DNA of 64,000 nt, from positions 1 through 64,000 of the forward strand of contig CANQGM010000009.1 of assembly GCA_947623205.1 (NCBI GenBank). Direction: 5' to 3'. The notes beneath the pieces were generated by a model, which was given only the letters and a program-made list of their open reading frames with translations, was not told where the DNA came from and made no database searches. Each line of letters begins with the position of its first letter. The stretch's first letter is position 1. Position numbers and translations under genes: made by a program. The DNA is from an uncultured Clostridia bacterium. GTDB taxonomy: Bacteria; Bacillota; Clostridia; Oscillospirales; Acutalibacteraceae. This document shows positions 25,572 to 35,086 of this stretch, piece after piece.

Positions 25572-26435
25572 GTGAAGATAGCCGAAATTTTTAAAAATAA
25601 AGGTAAAACCGTATTTTCTTTTGAGGTATTTCCTCCAAAAAAGACTTCGCCGATAGAGTCGGTGTACAGCAAGCTTGAAGAAATTTGTACATATGGGCCT
25701 GATTTTGTCAGCGTTACTTATGGCGCCGGAGGAACGGGAAGTCACAGCCGTACCTGTGAGATAGCTTCTAAAGTTAAAAATAATTTTGGAGTTGAGGCGG
25801 TCGCGCACCTTACCTGCGTCAACAGCACCAAACAGGATATTGATGAAAATCTTAAAGATTTAAGAGCTCACGGAATAGAGAATATTCTTGCCTTGAGGGG
25901 AGATTATACTGAAGGCGTTGAACCGAAAAATGAATTTCTTTACGCAAGCGACCTTTGCACATACATTAAATCAAAGGGTGACTTTGACATTGGGGGCGCC
26001 TGCTATCCCGAAGTTCATACCGAGGCTAAAGATGAGGTTGAGGACGTGCTTAACCTGAAAAAAAAGGTTGATTCCGGCGCAGAACATCTGATAAGCCAGC
26101 TGTTTTTTGATAATTCTGTTTTTTACCGTTTTATTGAACGCACCAAAATTGCAGGAATAAACGTTCCGATCGAAGCGGGGATCATGCCTGTTACAAACAA
26201 AAGTCAGATCGAACGAATGGTTCTGATGTGCGGCGCAAGCCTGCCGGCTAAATTTTCAAAAATAATGCAAAAGTATGAAAACAATCCCGATGCCCTGCGT
26301 GACGCGGGAATTGCATATGCAGTTGAACAAATTGTTGATTTAATTGCAAACGGAGCAGACGGAATACATCTTTATACAATGAATAATCCTTATGTAGCTA
26401 AAAAAATTTCGGAGGCGGTTAAAAACCTGTTATGA
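25572..26435 (+). CDS. metF: Methylenetetrahydrofolate reductase
   Basis: A 287-residue flavoprotein TIM barrel reducing 5,10-methylene-THF to 5-methyl-THF, the methyl donor for methionine synthesis. FSFEVFPPKK with the catalytic Glu (about residues 17-26), FVSVTYGAGG, ILALRGDY and LISQLFFDN are all family signatures. It starts at GTG 25572. Its stop overlaps the start of the MetH activation-domain gene by four bases, so the three-gene set is one operon making and using methyl-THF. Confidence 0.95.
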   Translation: MKIAEIFKNKGKTVFSFEVFPPKKTSPIESVYSKLEEICTYGPDFVSVTYGAGGTGSHSRTCEIASKVKNNFGVEAVAHLTCVNSTKQDIDENLKDLRAHGIENILALRGDYTEGVEPKNEFLYASDLCTYIKSKGDFDIGGACYPEVHTEAKDEVEDVLNLKKKVDSGAEHLISQLFFDNSVFYRFIERTKIAGINVPIEAGIMPVTNKSQIERMVLMCGASLPAKFSKIMQKYENNPDALRDAGIAYAVEQIVDLIANGADGIHLYTMNNPYVAKKISEAVKNLL

Positions 26436-27076
26436 TAGAACTTGAAAGCCTTGACCGCAAAGAGGCTATACGCTACCTGGGCGGTTCGGGAATAAAGCTG
26501 AATTACAGAATGGATGCTTTAATGGATGAATGTGAAAAAGAAATCCTTTTAAAAGCAGATCCAAAATATTTATATATTGAAAAGGAACTGCCCTGCAACG
26601 GTCTTATAAAGGGCAAAGACATTGAAAAACACCTTTACGGCTGTGAAAAAGCTGTGTTAATGTGCGCTACGCTCGGAACGGAAATTGACAAAATTATAAG
26701 AATAAATCAGATATCGGATATGGCAAGGGCGGTAGTGCTTGACAGCTTTGCAAGTGTTGCGGCAGAGCAGCTTTGCAACAGGGTAAATGAAGCAATTGTC
26801 GAAAAATATTCCGATTATTACACGACTTTCAGGTTCAGTCCGGGCTACGGGGATTATCCTATTGAAATGCAAAATTATTTTTTGCAAACTCTTGACGCGC
26901 CGCGTAAAATCGGACTTACTTCAAACAGTAATTACCTGCTTGTGCCAACAAAGTCGGTTACGGCTGTTATAGGACTTTCAAAATCACCGATAGAGCGCAA
27001 AAGGCTCGGCTGTGCCGGCTGTATTGCACGAGAAAGCTGCCAATTCAGAAGGAACGGAGAACACTGTGGAGTTTAA
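26432..27076 (+). CDS. Stand-alone methionine synthase activation-domain protein
   Basis: A 214-residue protein matching the C-terminal SAM-binding reactivation domain of cobalamin-dependent MetH. The conserved FRFSPGYGDYPIEMQ (about 132-146), with the RxSPGYG-type SAM site, and the C-terminal cysteine-rich GCAGCIARESC are visible. In E. coli this is the last domain of MetH; here it is a separate gene between metF and a metH that lacks it. It would help reductive remethylation of the oxidised cobalamin. Confidence 0.9.
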   Translation: MIELESLDRKEAIRYLGGSGIKLNYRMDALMDECEKEILLKADPKYLYIEKELPCNGLIKGKDIEKHLYGCEKAVLMCATLGTEIDKIIRINQISDMARAVVLDSFASVAAEQLCNRVNEAIVEKYSDYYTTFRFSPGYGDYPIEMQNYFLQTLDAPRKIGLTSNSNYLLVPTKSVTAVIGLSKSPIERKRLGCAGCIARESCQFRRNGEHCGV

Positions 27077-29453
27077 GGATTTTATCAATAAAAAAGAATT
27101 TATATTGCTTGACGGGGCAATGGGCACAATGATTCAGAAAAGCGGAGTAAAATATGATTCGGTTCCCGAAGCTCTGAACATTACTCATCCAAAGCTTATC
27201 GCTTCATTTCATAAAGCATATGTTGACGCGGGTGCGGATGTAATATATTCAAACACATTCGGCGCCAATGCATACAAATTAAAAGACAGTGGATATTCTG
27301 TTAAACAAGTTATTTCCGCGGCAATAAATAACGCGAAAAATGCAGTAAAAGGAACGGACGCGCTAATTGCGCTTGACATTGGGCCTATCGGTCAGCTGCT
27401 TGAACCTGCGGGCGCATTGTCGTTTGACGAGGCATATGAATATTACAAAGAGCAGATAATCGCAGGCAAAGACGCAGATATAATTGTTTTTGAAACAATG
27501 ACAGACCTTTATGAGCTTAAAGCGGCTGTTCTTGCGGCAAAGGAAAACTGCAGCAAGCCGATAATTACGACAATGACTTTTGAGCGCAGCGGAAGAACGT
27601 TTACGGGAGCTTCAGCCGCGTCCGCGGCAGTTACTCTTGAAGGGCTCGGTGCAGACGCACTCGGAGTCAACTGCTCTCTCGGACCCGACGAGCTTGAACC
27701 GATAGTAAGTGAAATTTCAAAATATACCGATTTGCCTATTGTTATAAAACCGAATGCAGGTCTTCCCGACCCGAACAGCAACGAGTACAACATACTTCCC
27801 GATGATTTTGCAAAGAGTGTTCTCACTCTTTTGAAATACGGCGTAAAAATTGTGGGAGGCTGCTGCGGCACAACTCCAGAGTACATTGCAAAAATAAAAG
27901 AGACTCTTTCAGGTGAAAAATATCATCCGCAGAAAAAAAGTGTTGACACAACAATTTGCAGTGCAAGCACGGCAGTTGAAATAAACGGTCCGCGCATTAT
28001 AGGCGAACGAATTAATCCTACCGGCAAAAAGCTATTTAAGCAGGCGCTTGTTGATAAAAATATTGATTATATACTTACTCAGGCACTAAATCAGATAAGC
28101 GGCGGCGCTGAAATTCTTGATGTAAACGTAGGACATCCCGAAATTGACGAAAAAAATATGATGGTAAGCGTCATAAAAGCCATTCAGAGCGTTTGCGACG
28201 CGCCGCTGCAAATCGACTCTACAAAACCCGAGGTTCTTGAGGCAGGGCTTCGGTACTACAACGGCAAGCCGATAGTCAACTCCGTAAACGGCGAGGAAAA
28301 AAGCCTCCGCGCGGTTCTTCCGCTTGTAAAAAAGTACGGCGCGTCCGTTGTAGGTCTGACGCTTGACGAAAACGGTATTCCGAAAACTGCCGAGGGAAGA
28401 TTTAAAATCGCAAAGCGTATAGTTGAACGTGCCGAGGCGGCAGGAATTGACAGAAAAGATGTTTATATTGACTGTCTTACGCTTACTGTTTCTGCCGAGC
28501 AGGACGCCTGCCGCGAAACTTTAAGCGCGCTGCACAGAGTTAAGACCGAGCTTGGCTGTAAAACCTGCCTTGGCGTGTCGAATATTTCATTCGGACTGCC
28601 GAATCGCGAGCTTGTTAACAGAACATTTCTTACAATGGCTCTTGAAGAAGGTCTTGACCTGCCTATAATTAACCCAAACATAGCATCAATGACGGGTGCT
28701 GTTCGCGCGTACAGAGTTCTTGCCGGAATTGACAAAAACTCAAATGAATTTATATCTGTTTATAACAATGCCGCTCCGCAAACGGCTGCGGCAGACACCT
28801 TGGCGGATATGGATATTTTTACTGCGATTTACAATGGACTGAAAAAAGAGGGCGCCTGCCTTACGGAAAAGCTCCTAAATGAAAACGCCGACCCCATGAA
28901 AATCGTAAACGAAATGCTTATTCCCGCACTTGACAAGGTTGGAGACGGTTTTGAAAAAAACAAAATATTTTTGCCGCAGCTTATTCAAAGCGCAAATGCC
29001 GCTCAGGAATGCTTTGAGGTAATTAAAAAGCATATTTCTCAAACAAGCGGTTCGCCTGTGAGCAAAGGCAAAATTATTCTTGCAACCGTTAAGGGCGACA
29101 TTCACGATATAGGAAAAAATATAGTAAAGGTACTGCTTGATAATTACGGCTATACCGTGGTCGATCTGGGACGAGATGTTGACCCTCAGCTTATAGTTGA
29201 CACTGCTGTTGAACAAAATATTAAAATGATAGGTCTTTCCGCGCTTATGACGACAACGCTTAAAAGCATGGAAGATACAATTAAAATGGTAAGAGAAAGA
29301 AAGGAACTGCAAAATCCCGACGGTTCAAGCAAGTGCGTTGTGTTCGTCGGAGGGGCGGTTCTCACAAAAGAATATGCTATGAAAATAGGCGCTGATTATT
29401 ACTGCAAGGACGCCAAAGAAAGCGTTGATACGGCAAAAAAAGTGCTGGGATGA
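27066..29453 (+). CDS. metH: Cobalamin-dependent methionine synthase lacking the activation domain
   Basis: A 795-residue enzyme that moves a methyl group from methyl-THF via cobalamin to homocysteine. In order: homocysteine domain (LLDGAMGTMIQ; zinc cysteines in GVNCSLGP and VGGCCGTTP), pterin domain (RIIGERINPTGKK, DVNVGHPEID), B12 cap and B12-binding domain with the axial-ligand motif GDIHDIGKNIV (about residue 680). I chose GTG 27066, which overlaps the preceding gene; the frame opens further back but lies inside that gene. The E. coli enzyme has 1,227 residues; the difference is the activation domain supplied separately. Confidence 0.94.
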   Translation: MEFKDFINKKEFILLDGAMGTMIQKSGVKYDSVPEALNITHPKLIASFHKAYVDAGADVIYSNTFGANAYKLKDSGYSVKQVISAAINNAKNAVKGTDALIALDIGPIGQLLEPAGALSFDEAYEYYKEQIIAGKDADIIVFETMTDLYELKAAVLAAKENCSKPIITTMTFERSGRTFTGASAASAAVTLEGLGADALGVNCSLGPDELEPIVSEISKYTDLPIVIKPNAGLPDPNSNEYNILPDDFAKSVLTLLKYGVKIVGGCCGTTPEYIAKIKETLSGEKYHPQKKSVDTTICSASTAVEINGPRIIGERINPTGKKLFKQALVDKNIDYILTQALNQISGGAEILDVNVGHPEIDEKNMMVSVIKAIQSVCDAPLQIDSTKPEVLEAGLRYYNGKPIVNSVNGEEKSLRAVLPLVKKYGASVVGLTLDENGIPKTAEGRFKIAKRIVERAEAAGIDRKDVYIDCLTLTVSAEQDACRETLSALHRVKTELGCKTCLGVSNISFGLPNRELVNRTFLTMALEEGLDLPIINPNIASMTGAVRAYRVLAGIDKNSNEFISVYNNAAPQTAAADTLADMDIFTAIYNGLKKEGACLTEKLLNENADPMKIVNEMLIPALDKVGDGFEKNKIFLPQLIQSANAAQECFEVIKKHISQTSGSPVSKGKIILATVKGDIHDIGKNIVKVLLDNYGYTVVDLGRDVDPQLIVDTAVEQNIKMIGLSALMTTTLKSMEDTIKMVRERKELQNPDGSSKCVVFVGGAVLTKEYAMKIGADYYCKDAKESVDTAKKVLG

Positions 29454-29550
29454 TTTAGGCAGATTTTGGCAAAGGATAACGGAAAATATAACTTTGCCGT
29501 CTGAACACCGTATTTAACCAGTATTTCCTTAATTATATACTTGATATTGT

Positions 29551-29579
29551 TTGACATAAACGGCATTTTATTTTATAAT
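29551..29579 (+). promoter_or_regulatory. Consensus promoter of the CapD-like gene and glmS
   Basis: TTGACA (29551-29556), 17 bases, TATAAT (29574-29579). Confidence 0.85.
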
Positions 29580-29640
29580 TATTCTGTTAAGAATCTTTTT
29601 GATAACAAGTTTTTATGTACATTTCGGAGTATGGCGTCGT

Positions 29641-31506
29641 ATGAAAAAGATTAACATTCGCAAGGTATTACTTGCTCTTGCTGACGTATTTATTATTGTT
29701 GTCAGCGGCATAATTTCAAATTATATACTGTCGCTTTTTAAATTCAGCGGCATTCAAACAAGCGGAGATCTTTTATATTCAATTATAATTGATCTTATTT
29801 TATGCGTATTTATGATGTTTTTATTCGGCGCTTATTCAAGAGTTTGGAGATATTTTAATTTAAAAGATTATTTTGCCTGCGGAATTGCCATGCTTGTAGG
29901 ATTTGCTCTGGGATATACGGTATCGTTGATATTGCCGATTTCGCAAAGCGTACCTTTTGCAATATTTTATTATATTATTGCTACAACCGGAGTTTTATCG
30001 TTTAGGTTCATATTTAAAAATCAGTTTCTTTATCTTACAAAAGTAGGTCGAACGGAGGCTTATGAAAGAACTCTGATTGTTGGCGCAGGTAAAGCAGGCA
30101 GAATGATTTTGACTGAAATTTTGAATGAAAGGTATAACGAAAACAGCCCTACACGCAACATTCAGCCCGTGTGCTTTGCTGATGACGACAAGTCAAAGCT
30201 CAGAAGTAAAATTGAGGGCATACCCGTTGTGGGAACCTGCCCTGAAATTGCAAAAATATGCAACGATTATAAAATTGAAAGCATAATTGTAGCTATTCCT
30301 TCGTGTGCTGACGAGGAAAAACGTAAAATTCTTGAATATTGCTCTGCGACCGAATGTAAAATTAAGGTCATTCCGTATTTAAGCGAGCTTTTATTTGACG
30401 AAAACAACACCCTTATTACGCAGGCAAAAGAACTTAAAATTGAAGATCTGCTTGGCAGAAAACCGATTGAATTTGATAAAGAAAAAATCGGAAAACTTGT
30501 GAAGGACAAGGTTTGTTTGGTAACGGGCGGCGGCGGTTCTATCGGAAGCGAGCTTGTCAGACAAATTGCAAAGTATCATCCCAAACAGATCATTATTGTT
30601 GACATTTATGAGAATAATGCATATGATATACAACAGGAACTTGTGCTTAAATACGGCTCAAAGCTTAATCTTGCAACTATAATTTCATCTGTAAGAGATT
30701 ATGACAAAATGGACACTGTTTTTAAAAAATACCGTCCTCAGCTTGTATTTCACGCCGCGGCACACAAGCACGTTCCGCTTATGGAAACCGTACCGGAAGA
30801 AGCGGTAAAAAACAATATTTTCGGAACATTTAATGTTGCGACTATTGCCGAGTTTTACGGCGTTGATAAATTTGTTATGATTTCAACGGACAAGGCTGTC
30901 AATCCTACAAATGTAATGGGAGCAACAAAGCGTGCCTGCGAAATGATAATTCAGTATAAGGCTCAGCACAGCAGACATACCGAGTTTGTTACGACCCGCT
31001 TTGGCAATGTGCTCGGTTCAAACGGCTCGGTAATTCCTCTTTTCCGCCGTCAAATAGAAAGCGGTTCTCCCGTAACGGTTACTCACCCTGATATTATAAG
31101 ATATTTTATGACAATACCCGAGGCGGTGTCGCTTGTCCTTGAGGCGGGCGCAATGGCAAAGGGCGGCGAGATTTTTGTGCTTGATATGGGCGCCCCCGTT
31201 AAAATTACTACCCTTGCCGAAAATTTAATCAGAGGGTACGGCAAGGTTCCATACAGAGATGTTCCTATTGTATTTACGGGTCTGCGCCCCGGCGAAAAGT
31301 TATATGAAGAGCTTTTAATGGATGAAGAAGGACTTAAATCAACGGCAAATGAAAAAATATTTATAGGAAATCAGATAAACATAGATACAAACACCATGAT
31401 GTCAAAGCTTGAGGATCTGCGCAGTGCGGCTGAAAACAATGACAGCGAGAAAACAATAAAAATCTTAAGCGAGCTTGTTCCCACATTTAAACACAGAATA
31501 AATTAA
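29641..31506 (+). CDS. CapD/FlaA1-like membrane nucleotide-sugar epimerase/dehydratase
   Basis: A 621-residue enzyme. The N-terminus has about four membrane helices (within residues 5-125), then a CoA-binding-like Rossmann domain (TLIVGAGKAGRMILTEI), then a C-terminal SDR domain with CLVTGGGGSIGSELVRQI, HAAAHKHVPLME and the MxxxK-type catalytic MISTDKAVNPTNVMGATKR. These are hallmarks of UDP-GlcNAc 4,6-dehydratase/epimerase proteins in glycan synthesis. ATG 29641 was preferred, though the nearest GGAG lies 13 bases upstream; an in-frame TTG at 29599 is possible. It precedes glmS by 40 bases, so the pair probably links UDP-GlcNAc supply and use. Confidence 0.9.
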   Translation: MKKINIRKVLLALADVFIIVVSGIISNYILSLFKFSGIQTSGDLLYSIIIDLILCVFMMFLFGAYSRVWRYFNLKDYFACGIAMLVGFALGYTVSLILPISQSVPFAIFYYIIATTGVLSFRFIFKNQFLYLTKVGRTEAYERTLIVGAGKAGRMILTEILNERYNENSPTRNIQPVCFADDDKSKLRSKIEGIPVVGTCPEIAKICNDYKIESIIVAIPSCADEEKRKILEYCSATECKIKVIPYLSELLFDENNTLITQAKELKIEDLLGRKPIEFDKEKIGKLVKDKVCLVTGGGGSIGSELVRQIAKYHPKQIIIVDIYENNAYDIQQELVLKYGSKLNLATIISSVRDYDKMDTVFKKYRPQLVFHAAAHKHVPLMETVPEEAVKNNIFGTFNVATIAEFYGVDKFVMISTDKAVNPTNVMGATKRACEMIIQYKAQHSRHTEFVTTRFGNVLGSNGSVIPLFRRQIESGSPVTVTHPDIIRYFMTIPEAVSLVLEAGAMAKGGEIFVLDMGAPVKITTLAENLIRGYGKVPYRDVPIVFTGLRPGEKLYEELLMDEEGLKSTANEKIFIGNQINIDTNTMMSKLEDLRSAAENNDSEKTIKILSELVPTFKHRIN

Positions 31507-31546
31507 TTTAATTACAAAGGCAGCTTTATATAAAGGAGAATAGGAT

Positions 31547-33376
31547 ATGTGCGGTATAGTTGGTTATGTCGGCCCCAAAGACTGTAGTGACGTGCTTGTA
31601 AGCGCACTCACAAAGCTTGAGTACAGAGGCTACGACTCGGCAGGTATTGCCGTTTTTGATAACAGTGAAATAAAAACAGTAAAAACCAAGGGCAAACTTA
31701 AGGACTTGGAGGATAAGCTTGTTGAGACAGGCAAGCCCGAGGGTCACGTCGGCATAGGTCACACACGGTGGGCAACTCACGGCGAGCCCTCCGACGTAAA
31801 CTCTCACCCTCACAGCGGCGCAAGAGTTACAATTGTTCATAACGGAATTATTGAAAATTACATAGAATTGAAAGAGTTTTTAACATCAAAGGGCAGAACG
31901 TTTATCAGCGATACAGACACTGAGGTTATTGCTCAGCTGCTTGATTATAAGTACAACGGAAATCCCCTTGAAACTATCAGCAGTGTAATGGCAGAGCTGA
32001 AAGGCTCTTTTGCGCTTGGAATTATGTTCAGGGATTTTCCCGACAGAGTATTTGCCGTGCGCAGAGAAAGTCCGTTGATAGTAGGCGTTGCAAAGGGTGA
32101 ATGTTTTATTGCCTCCGATGTGCCTGCAATTCTTAAATATACTAAAAATTATTATCTGCTTGATCACGACGAGATCGCTACCCTTACTAAAGACGGCGCG
32201 GCGTTTGTAGATAAACACCTTGCACCTGTTCAAAAAGATTTAAAAACTGCCGACTGGGATATGGAGGCCGCAGAAAAGGGCGGTTATCCTCATTTTATGA
32301 TAAAAGAAATTTATGAACAGCCCACAGCAATAAAGACTACTGTTATACCCAGAATCAAGGACGGTCTGCCGTGTCTTGAAGAATGCGGAATAACGCTTGA
32401 AAAAATTAAAGATTTTAAGAATATTGCAATTGTTGCCTGCGGTACGGCTATGCACGCGGGAATGGTAGGAAAATATGTAATTGAGAGTTTGGCACGGGTT
32501 CCCGTAACGGTTGACATTGCGTCCGAGTTTCGATACAGAGATCCTATTATAGGCAAAGGCGACCTTGTTATAATTATTTCACAGTCCGGCGAAACTGCCG
32601 ACAGCCTTGCCGCTTTGCGCCTTGCAAAACAGACGGGCGCGGTCACGCTTGCAATTGTTAATGCAAAAGGCAGTTCAATTGCCCGTGAAGCTGATATGCT
32701 CATTTATACGCTTGCAGGACCCGAAATTGCCGTTGCGTCAACAAAGGCATATATTACTCAGCTTTCTGTAATGTATTTGTTCGCATTTGAACTTGCTCTT
32801 GCAAAACAAACTATAAGCACGGACGAATGTAAACGTCTTGTTTCGTCACTTTTAAAAATGCCTGACGCGGTTCAGAATATAATTGACAACTGTGAAGAAA
32901 AATGCAAATATATTGCAACAAAACTGATTACGGCAGACAATCTGCTTTATATAGGCAGAGGTCTTGACTACGCTCTTTCAATGGAGGGCTCGTTAAAGCT
33001 GAAAGAAGTATCATACATTCATTCTGAAAGCTATGCGGCAGGAGAGCTGAAGCACGGCACAATTTCTCTTATTGATGATGGAATGCCCGTTATTGCAGTT
33101 GCTACACAGAGCGCTATAATAGCAAAGACTATCAGCAACATTGTTGAAGTTAAGTCAAGAGGCGCAAAAGTTATACTTGTCTGCACGGACGTCTGCGCAA
33201 GAGATTTAAACGACGGTATTGCGGATCATATAATTGAGATGCCTCACTCCGAAGAACTTTTAATGCCGATTACAGCCGTAGTTCCGCTCCAGTTGCTTGC
33301 ATATTATACATCAGTTGACAGAGGCATTGACCCCGACAAGCCCAGAAATCTTGCAAAATCGGTTACGGTTGAATAA
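31547..33376 (+). CDS. glmS: Glutamine-fructose-6-phosphate aminotransferase
   Basis: A 609-residue enzyme making glucosamine-6-phosphate, the entry step to peptidoglycan amino sugars. Cys2 of MCGIVGYVG is the glutaminase nucleophile; HTRWATHG and NGIIEN complete that domain. The isomerase half shows two SIS domains (ACGTAMHAG; ISQSGETADSLAALRLAK; RGLDYALSMEGSLKLKE) and the C-terminal KPRNLAKSVTVE. AAAGGAG precedes ATG 31547. The short upstream gap leaves no room for a glmS ribozyme. Confidence 0.97.
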   Translation: MCGIVGYVGPKDCSDVLVSALTKLEYRGYDSAGIAVFDNSEIKTVKTKGKLKDLEDKLVETGKPEGHVGIGHTRWATHGEPSDVNSHPHSGARVTIVHNGIIENYIELKEFLTSKGRTFISDTDTEVIAQLLDYKYNGNPLETISSVMAELKGSFALGIMFRDFPDRVFAVRRESPLIVGVAKGECFIASDVPAILKYTKNYYLLDHDEIATLTKDGAAFVDKHLAPVQKDLKTADWDMEAAEKGGYPHFMIKEIYEQPTAIKTTVIPRIKDGLPCLEECGITLEKIKDFKNIAIVACGTAMHAGMVGKYVIESLARVPVTVDIASEFRYRDPIIGKGDLVIIISQSGETADSLAALRLAKQTGAVTLAIVNAKGSSIAREADMLIYTLAGPEIAVASTKAYITQLSVMYLFAFELALAKQTISTDECKRLVSSLLKMPDAVQNIIDNCEEKCKYIATKLITADNLLYIGRGLDYALSMEGSLKLKEVSYIHSESYAAGELKHGTISLIDDGMPVIAVATQSAIIAKTISNIVEVKSRGAKVILVCTDVCARDLNDGIADHIIEMPHSEELLMPITAVVPLQLLAYYTSVDRGIDPDKPRNLAKSVTVE

Positions 33377-33459
33377 TTAAGAAAACACGAACAAACAGCG
33401 ACGAATAATTTTACGCTGACGTTGCTTGCATATTTTTTTTCATTTTCTATCAAAATTTA

Positions 33460-33501
33460 AAATCCCGTCTTGGAAGTTAATGTAACTCCGTGACGGGATT
33501 T
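33460..33501. terminator. Bidirectional terminator between glmS and ribF
   Basis: AAATCCCGTC (33460-33469) pairs with GACGGGATTT (33492-33501) between converging genes. Confidence 0.75.
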
Positions 33502-33528
33502 ATCTCTTTTTTGCAAATCATATCAATA

Positions 33529-34467
33529 CTATAACTGATTTTTATTTTTATATTCTTCCTCAAAAATTTTCTTTGCTGTTATGCCGTTATCTTTAATTGT
33601 ATTCTTTAGCTCATCAATATTTGAGAACTTTCTTTCGGGTCGTATAAAATCAAGTAATCGCACATCGGCAGTTTGTCCGTAAATTTCCTTTCCCTTATAT
33701 TCGGGCATCCATGTTTCGCACCGAGGTGAAAATTTGCCTACTGTCGGTTTAACGCCAATATTCGTTACACCGCAGTATTTTTCTCCATTTTCAAGCGTAA
33801 TTGCAGACGCATAAACTCCAAATTTAGGAACAACAAGTTCGGAACATAACGGCTGATTTATAGTGGGAGTACCCATTGTTCTGCCAAAGTGCTCTCCATG
33901 CTCTATTATCGCAGAAAATCCGAAATTTACACACATCATTTCATTTGCCCTGCGCACATCTCCCACACTGATAAGCCTGCGAATAACAGTTGATGACACT
34001 ACTGTTCCTCCTGCCTGCTGAGCAGGGACCACTACAACGTCAACATTGCAGTTGCCGCACAGCGTTTTAAGTGTTTGGGCGTTTCCCTCACCGTTTTTTC
34101 CAAAACGATAATTAAATCCGCAGAAGAGTTTTTTTGCCTTTAATTTGTCAATTAAAATGTTTTTTACAAAATCCTCTGCCGAAATATTCATCAGTTTTGT
34201 AAAATCTGCAAAGTAAATATGCTCTATGCCAAATTTATCAAGCTGTGCCGTTTTATCCTCTTTTGTCATTAATGCAGGGTACGGCCTACCTGTCAGCACA
34301 CTTTTGGGACTTTGCGCAAATGTAAAACACACCGGGATAAGACCATTATGTTTTTCTGCTGCCGCAAAGTTTATTACCTTGCGGTGGCCTGCGTGTAATC
34401 CGTCAAAAAAACCGAGAGCCGCGGCTGTATTTTGTTTTTCGGGTAATATATCATAAAATATCCGCAT
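33529..34467 (-). CDS. ribF: Bifunctional riboflavin kinase/FAD synthetase
   Basis: A 312-residue enzyme turning riboflavin into FMN and then FAD. The N-terminal FAD synthetase domain has ALGFFDGLHAGHRKV (HxGH-like nucleotide motif, about 17-31) and SSTVIRRLI; the C-terminal kinase has GTPTINQ (about 199-205) and the FGVYAS and GVTNIGVKPTV segments. Usually ribF adjoins truB and rpsO; here it precedes nothing of that kind and follows a NUDIX gene by 15 bases, with which it is probably cotranscribed. Confidence 0.95.
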   Translation of the reverse strand: MRIFYDILPEKQNTAAALGFFDGLHAGHRKVINFAAAEKHNGLIPVCFTFAQSPKSVLTGRPYPALMTKEDKTAQLDKFGIEHIYFADFTKLMNISAEDFVKNILIDKLKAKKLFCGFNYRFGKNGEGNAQTLKTLCGNCNVDVVVVPAQQAGGTVVSSTVIRRLISVGDVRRANEMMCVNFGFSAIIEHGEHFGRTMGTPTINQPLCSELVVPKFGVYASAITLENGEKYCGVTNIGVKPTVGKFSPRCETWMPEYKGKEIYGQTADVRLLDFIRPERKFSNIDELKNTIKDNGITAKKIFEEEYKNKNQL

Positions 34468-34482
34468 AAGTATTTTTATTCC

Positions 34483-35028
34483 TTAAATCCTGCCGCTGTT
34501 TAAAAGCATAGCCGTTTTTAAAACGGCTATCTGTGTTTTTGCATCGGGAATACGGTTGTTAAGCACCATTTCCACGGCTTTGTCAAGCGGTAATTTTTCT
34601 ACATTTAAAAATTCGCCTTCATCGGGTCTGCTTTCACCGAGCGACTTTATTTTGCAGGCATAAAGATGTATTATCTCATTCGTATAGCCGGGCGACGGAT
34701 ATACCTGTCCCAAAGAAATATATGAGTATCCAACAGCTCCCGTCTCTTCCAAAAGCTCACGTTTCCCGTTTTCAAGCGGTGACATTCCCTTTTCAAGCTT
34801 ACCTGCCGGAAGCTCAAAAACAATCTCTTTATAGGGATAGCGAAACTGTTTTACAAAAAGCAGGTTGTTGTTCTCGTCAAGCGCCGCCACGGCTACTCCT
34901 CCCGGATGATTTACAACCTCCCTTTTCGACTTTTTGCCGTCGGGCAGTTCAATATCATTAAGAATTACCTGAAGAATTTTTCCCTCATAAATAGTTTTGC
35001 TCGCAATAGTCTTTTCTGAAAGTTTCAT
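34483..35028 (-). CDS. NUDIX hydrolase, probable ADP-ribose pyrophosphatase
   Basis: A 181-residue enzyme. The Nudix box GX5EX7REUXEEXGU is present from GKLEKGM through RELLEETGAV (about residues 76-98), and FVKQFRYPYKEIVFELPAGK and the downstream YPSPGYTNE are typical of ADP-ribose pyrophosphatases that clear ADP-ribose to AMP and ribose-5-phosphate. ATG 35028 follows GGAG; an in-frame ATG at 35049 lacks a good site. It is the first gene of a likely two-gene unit with ribF and diverges from the carboxypeptidase. Confidence 0.9.
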   Translation of the reverse strand: MKLSEKTIASKTIYEGKILQVILNDIELPDGKKSKREVVNHPGGVAVAALDENNNLLFVKQFRYPYKEIVFELPAGKLEKGMSPLENGKRELLEETGAVGYSYISLGQVYPSPGYTNEIIHLYACKIKSLGESRPDEGEFLNVEKLPLDKAVEMVLNNRIPDAKTQIAVLKTAMLLNSGRI

Positions 35029-35086
35029 ATAATAATCTCCAAAACACAACCGGTAAACCTTAAAATGAAAGGATAATGTTATTTTT

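Noticed and set aside
31507..31546. Possible glmS ribozyme upstream of glmS
   Set aside because: Only about 40 bases separate glmS from the preceding gene, far too short for the ribozyme core.
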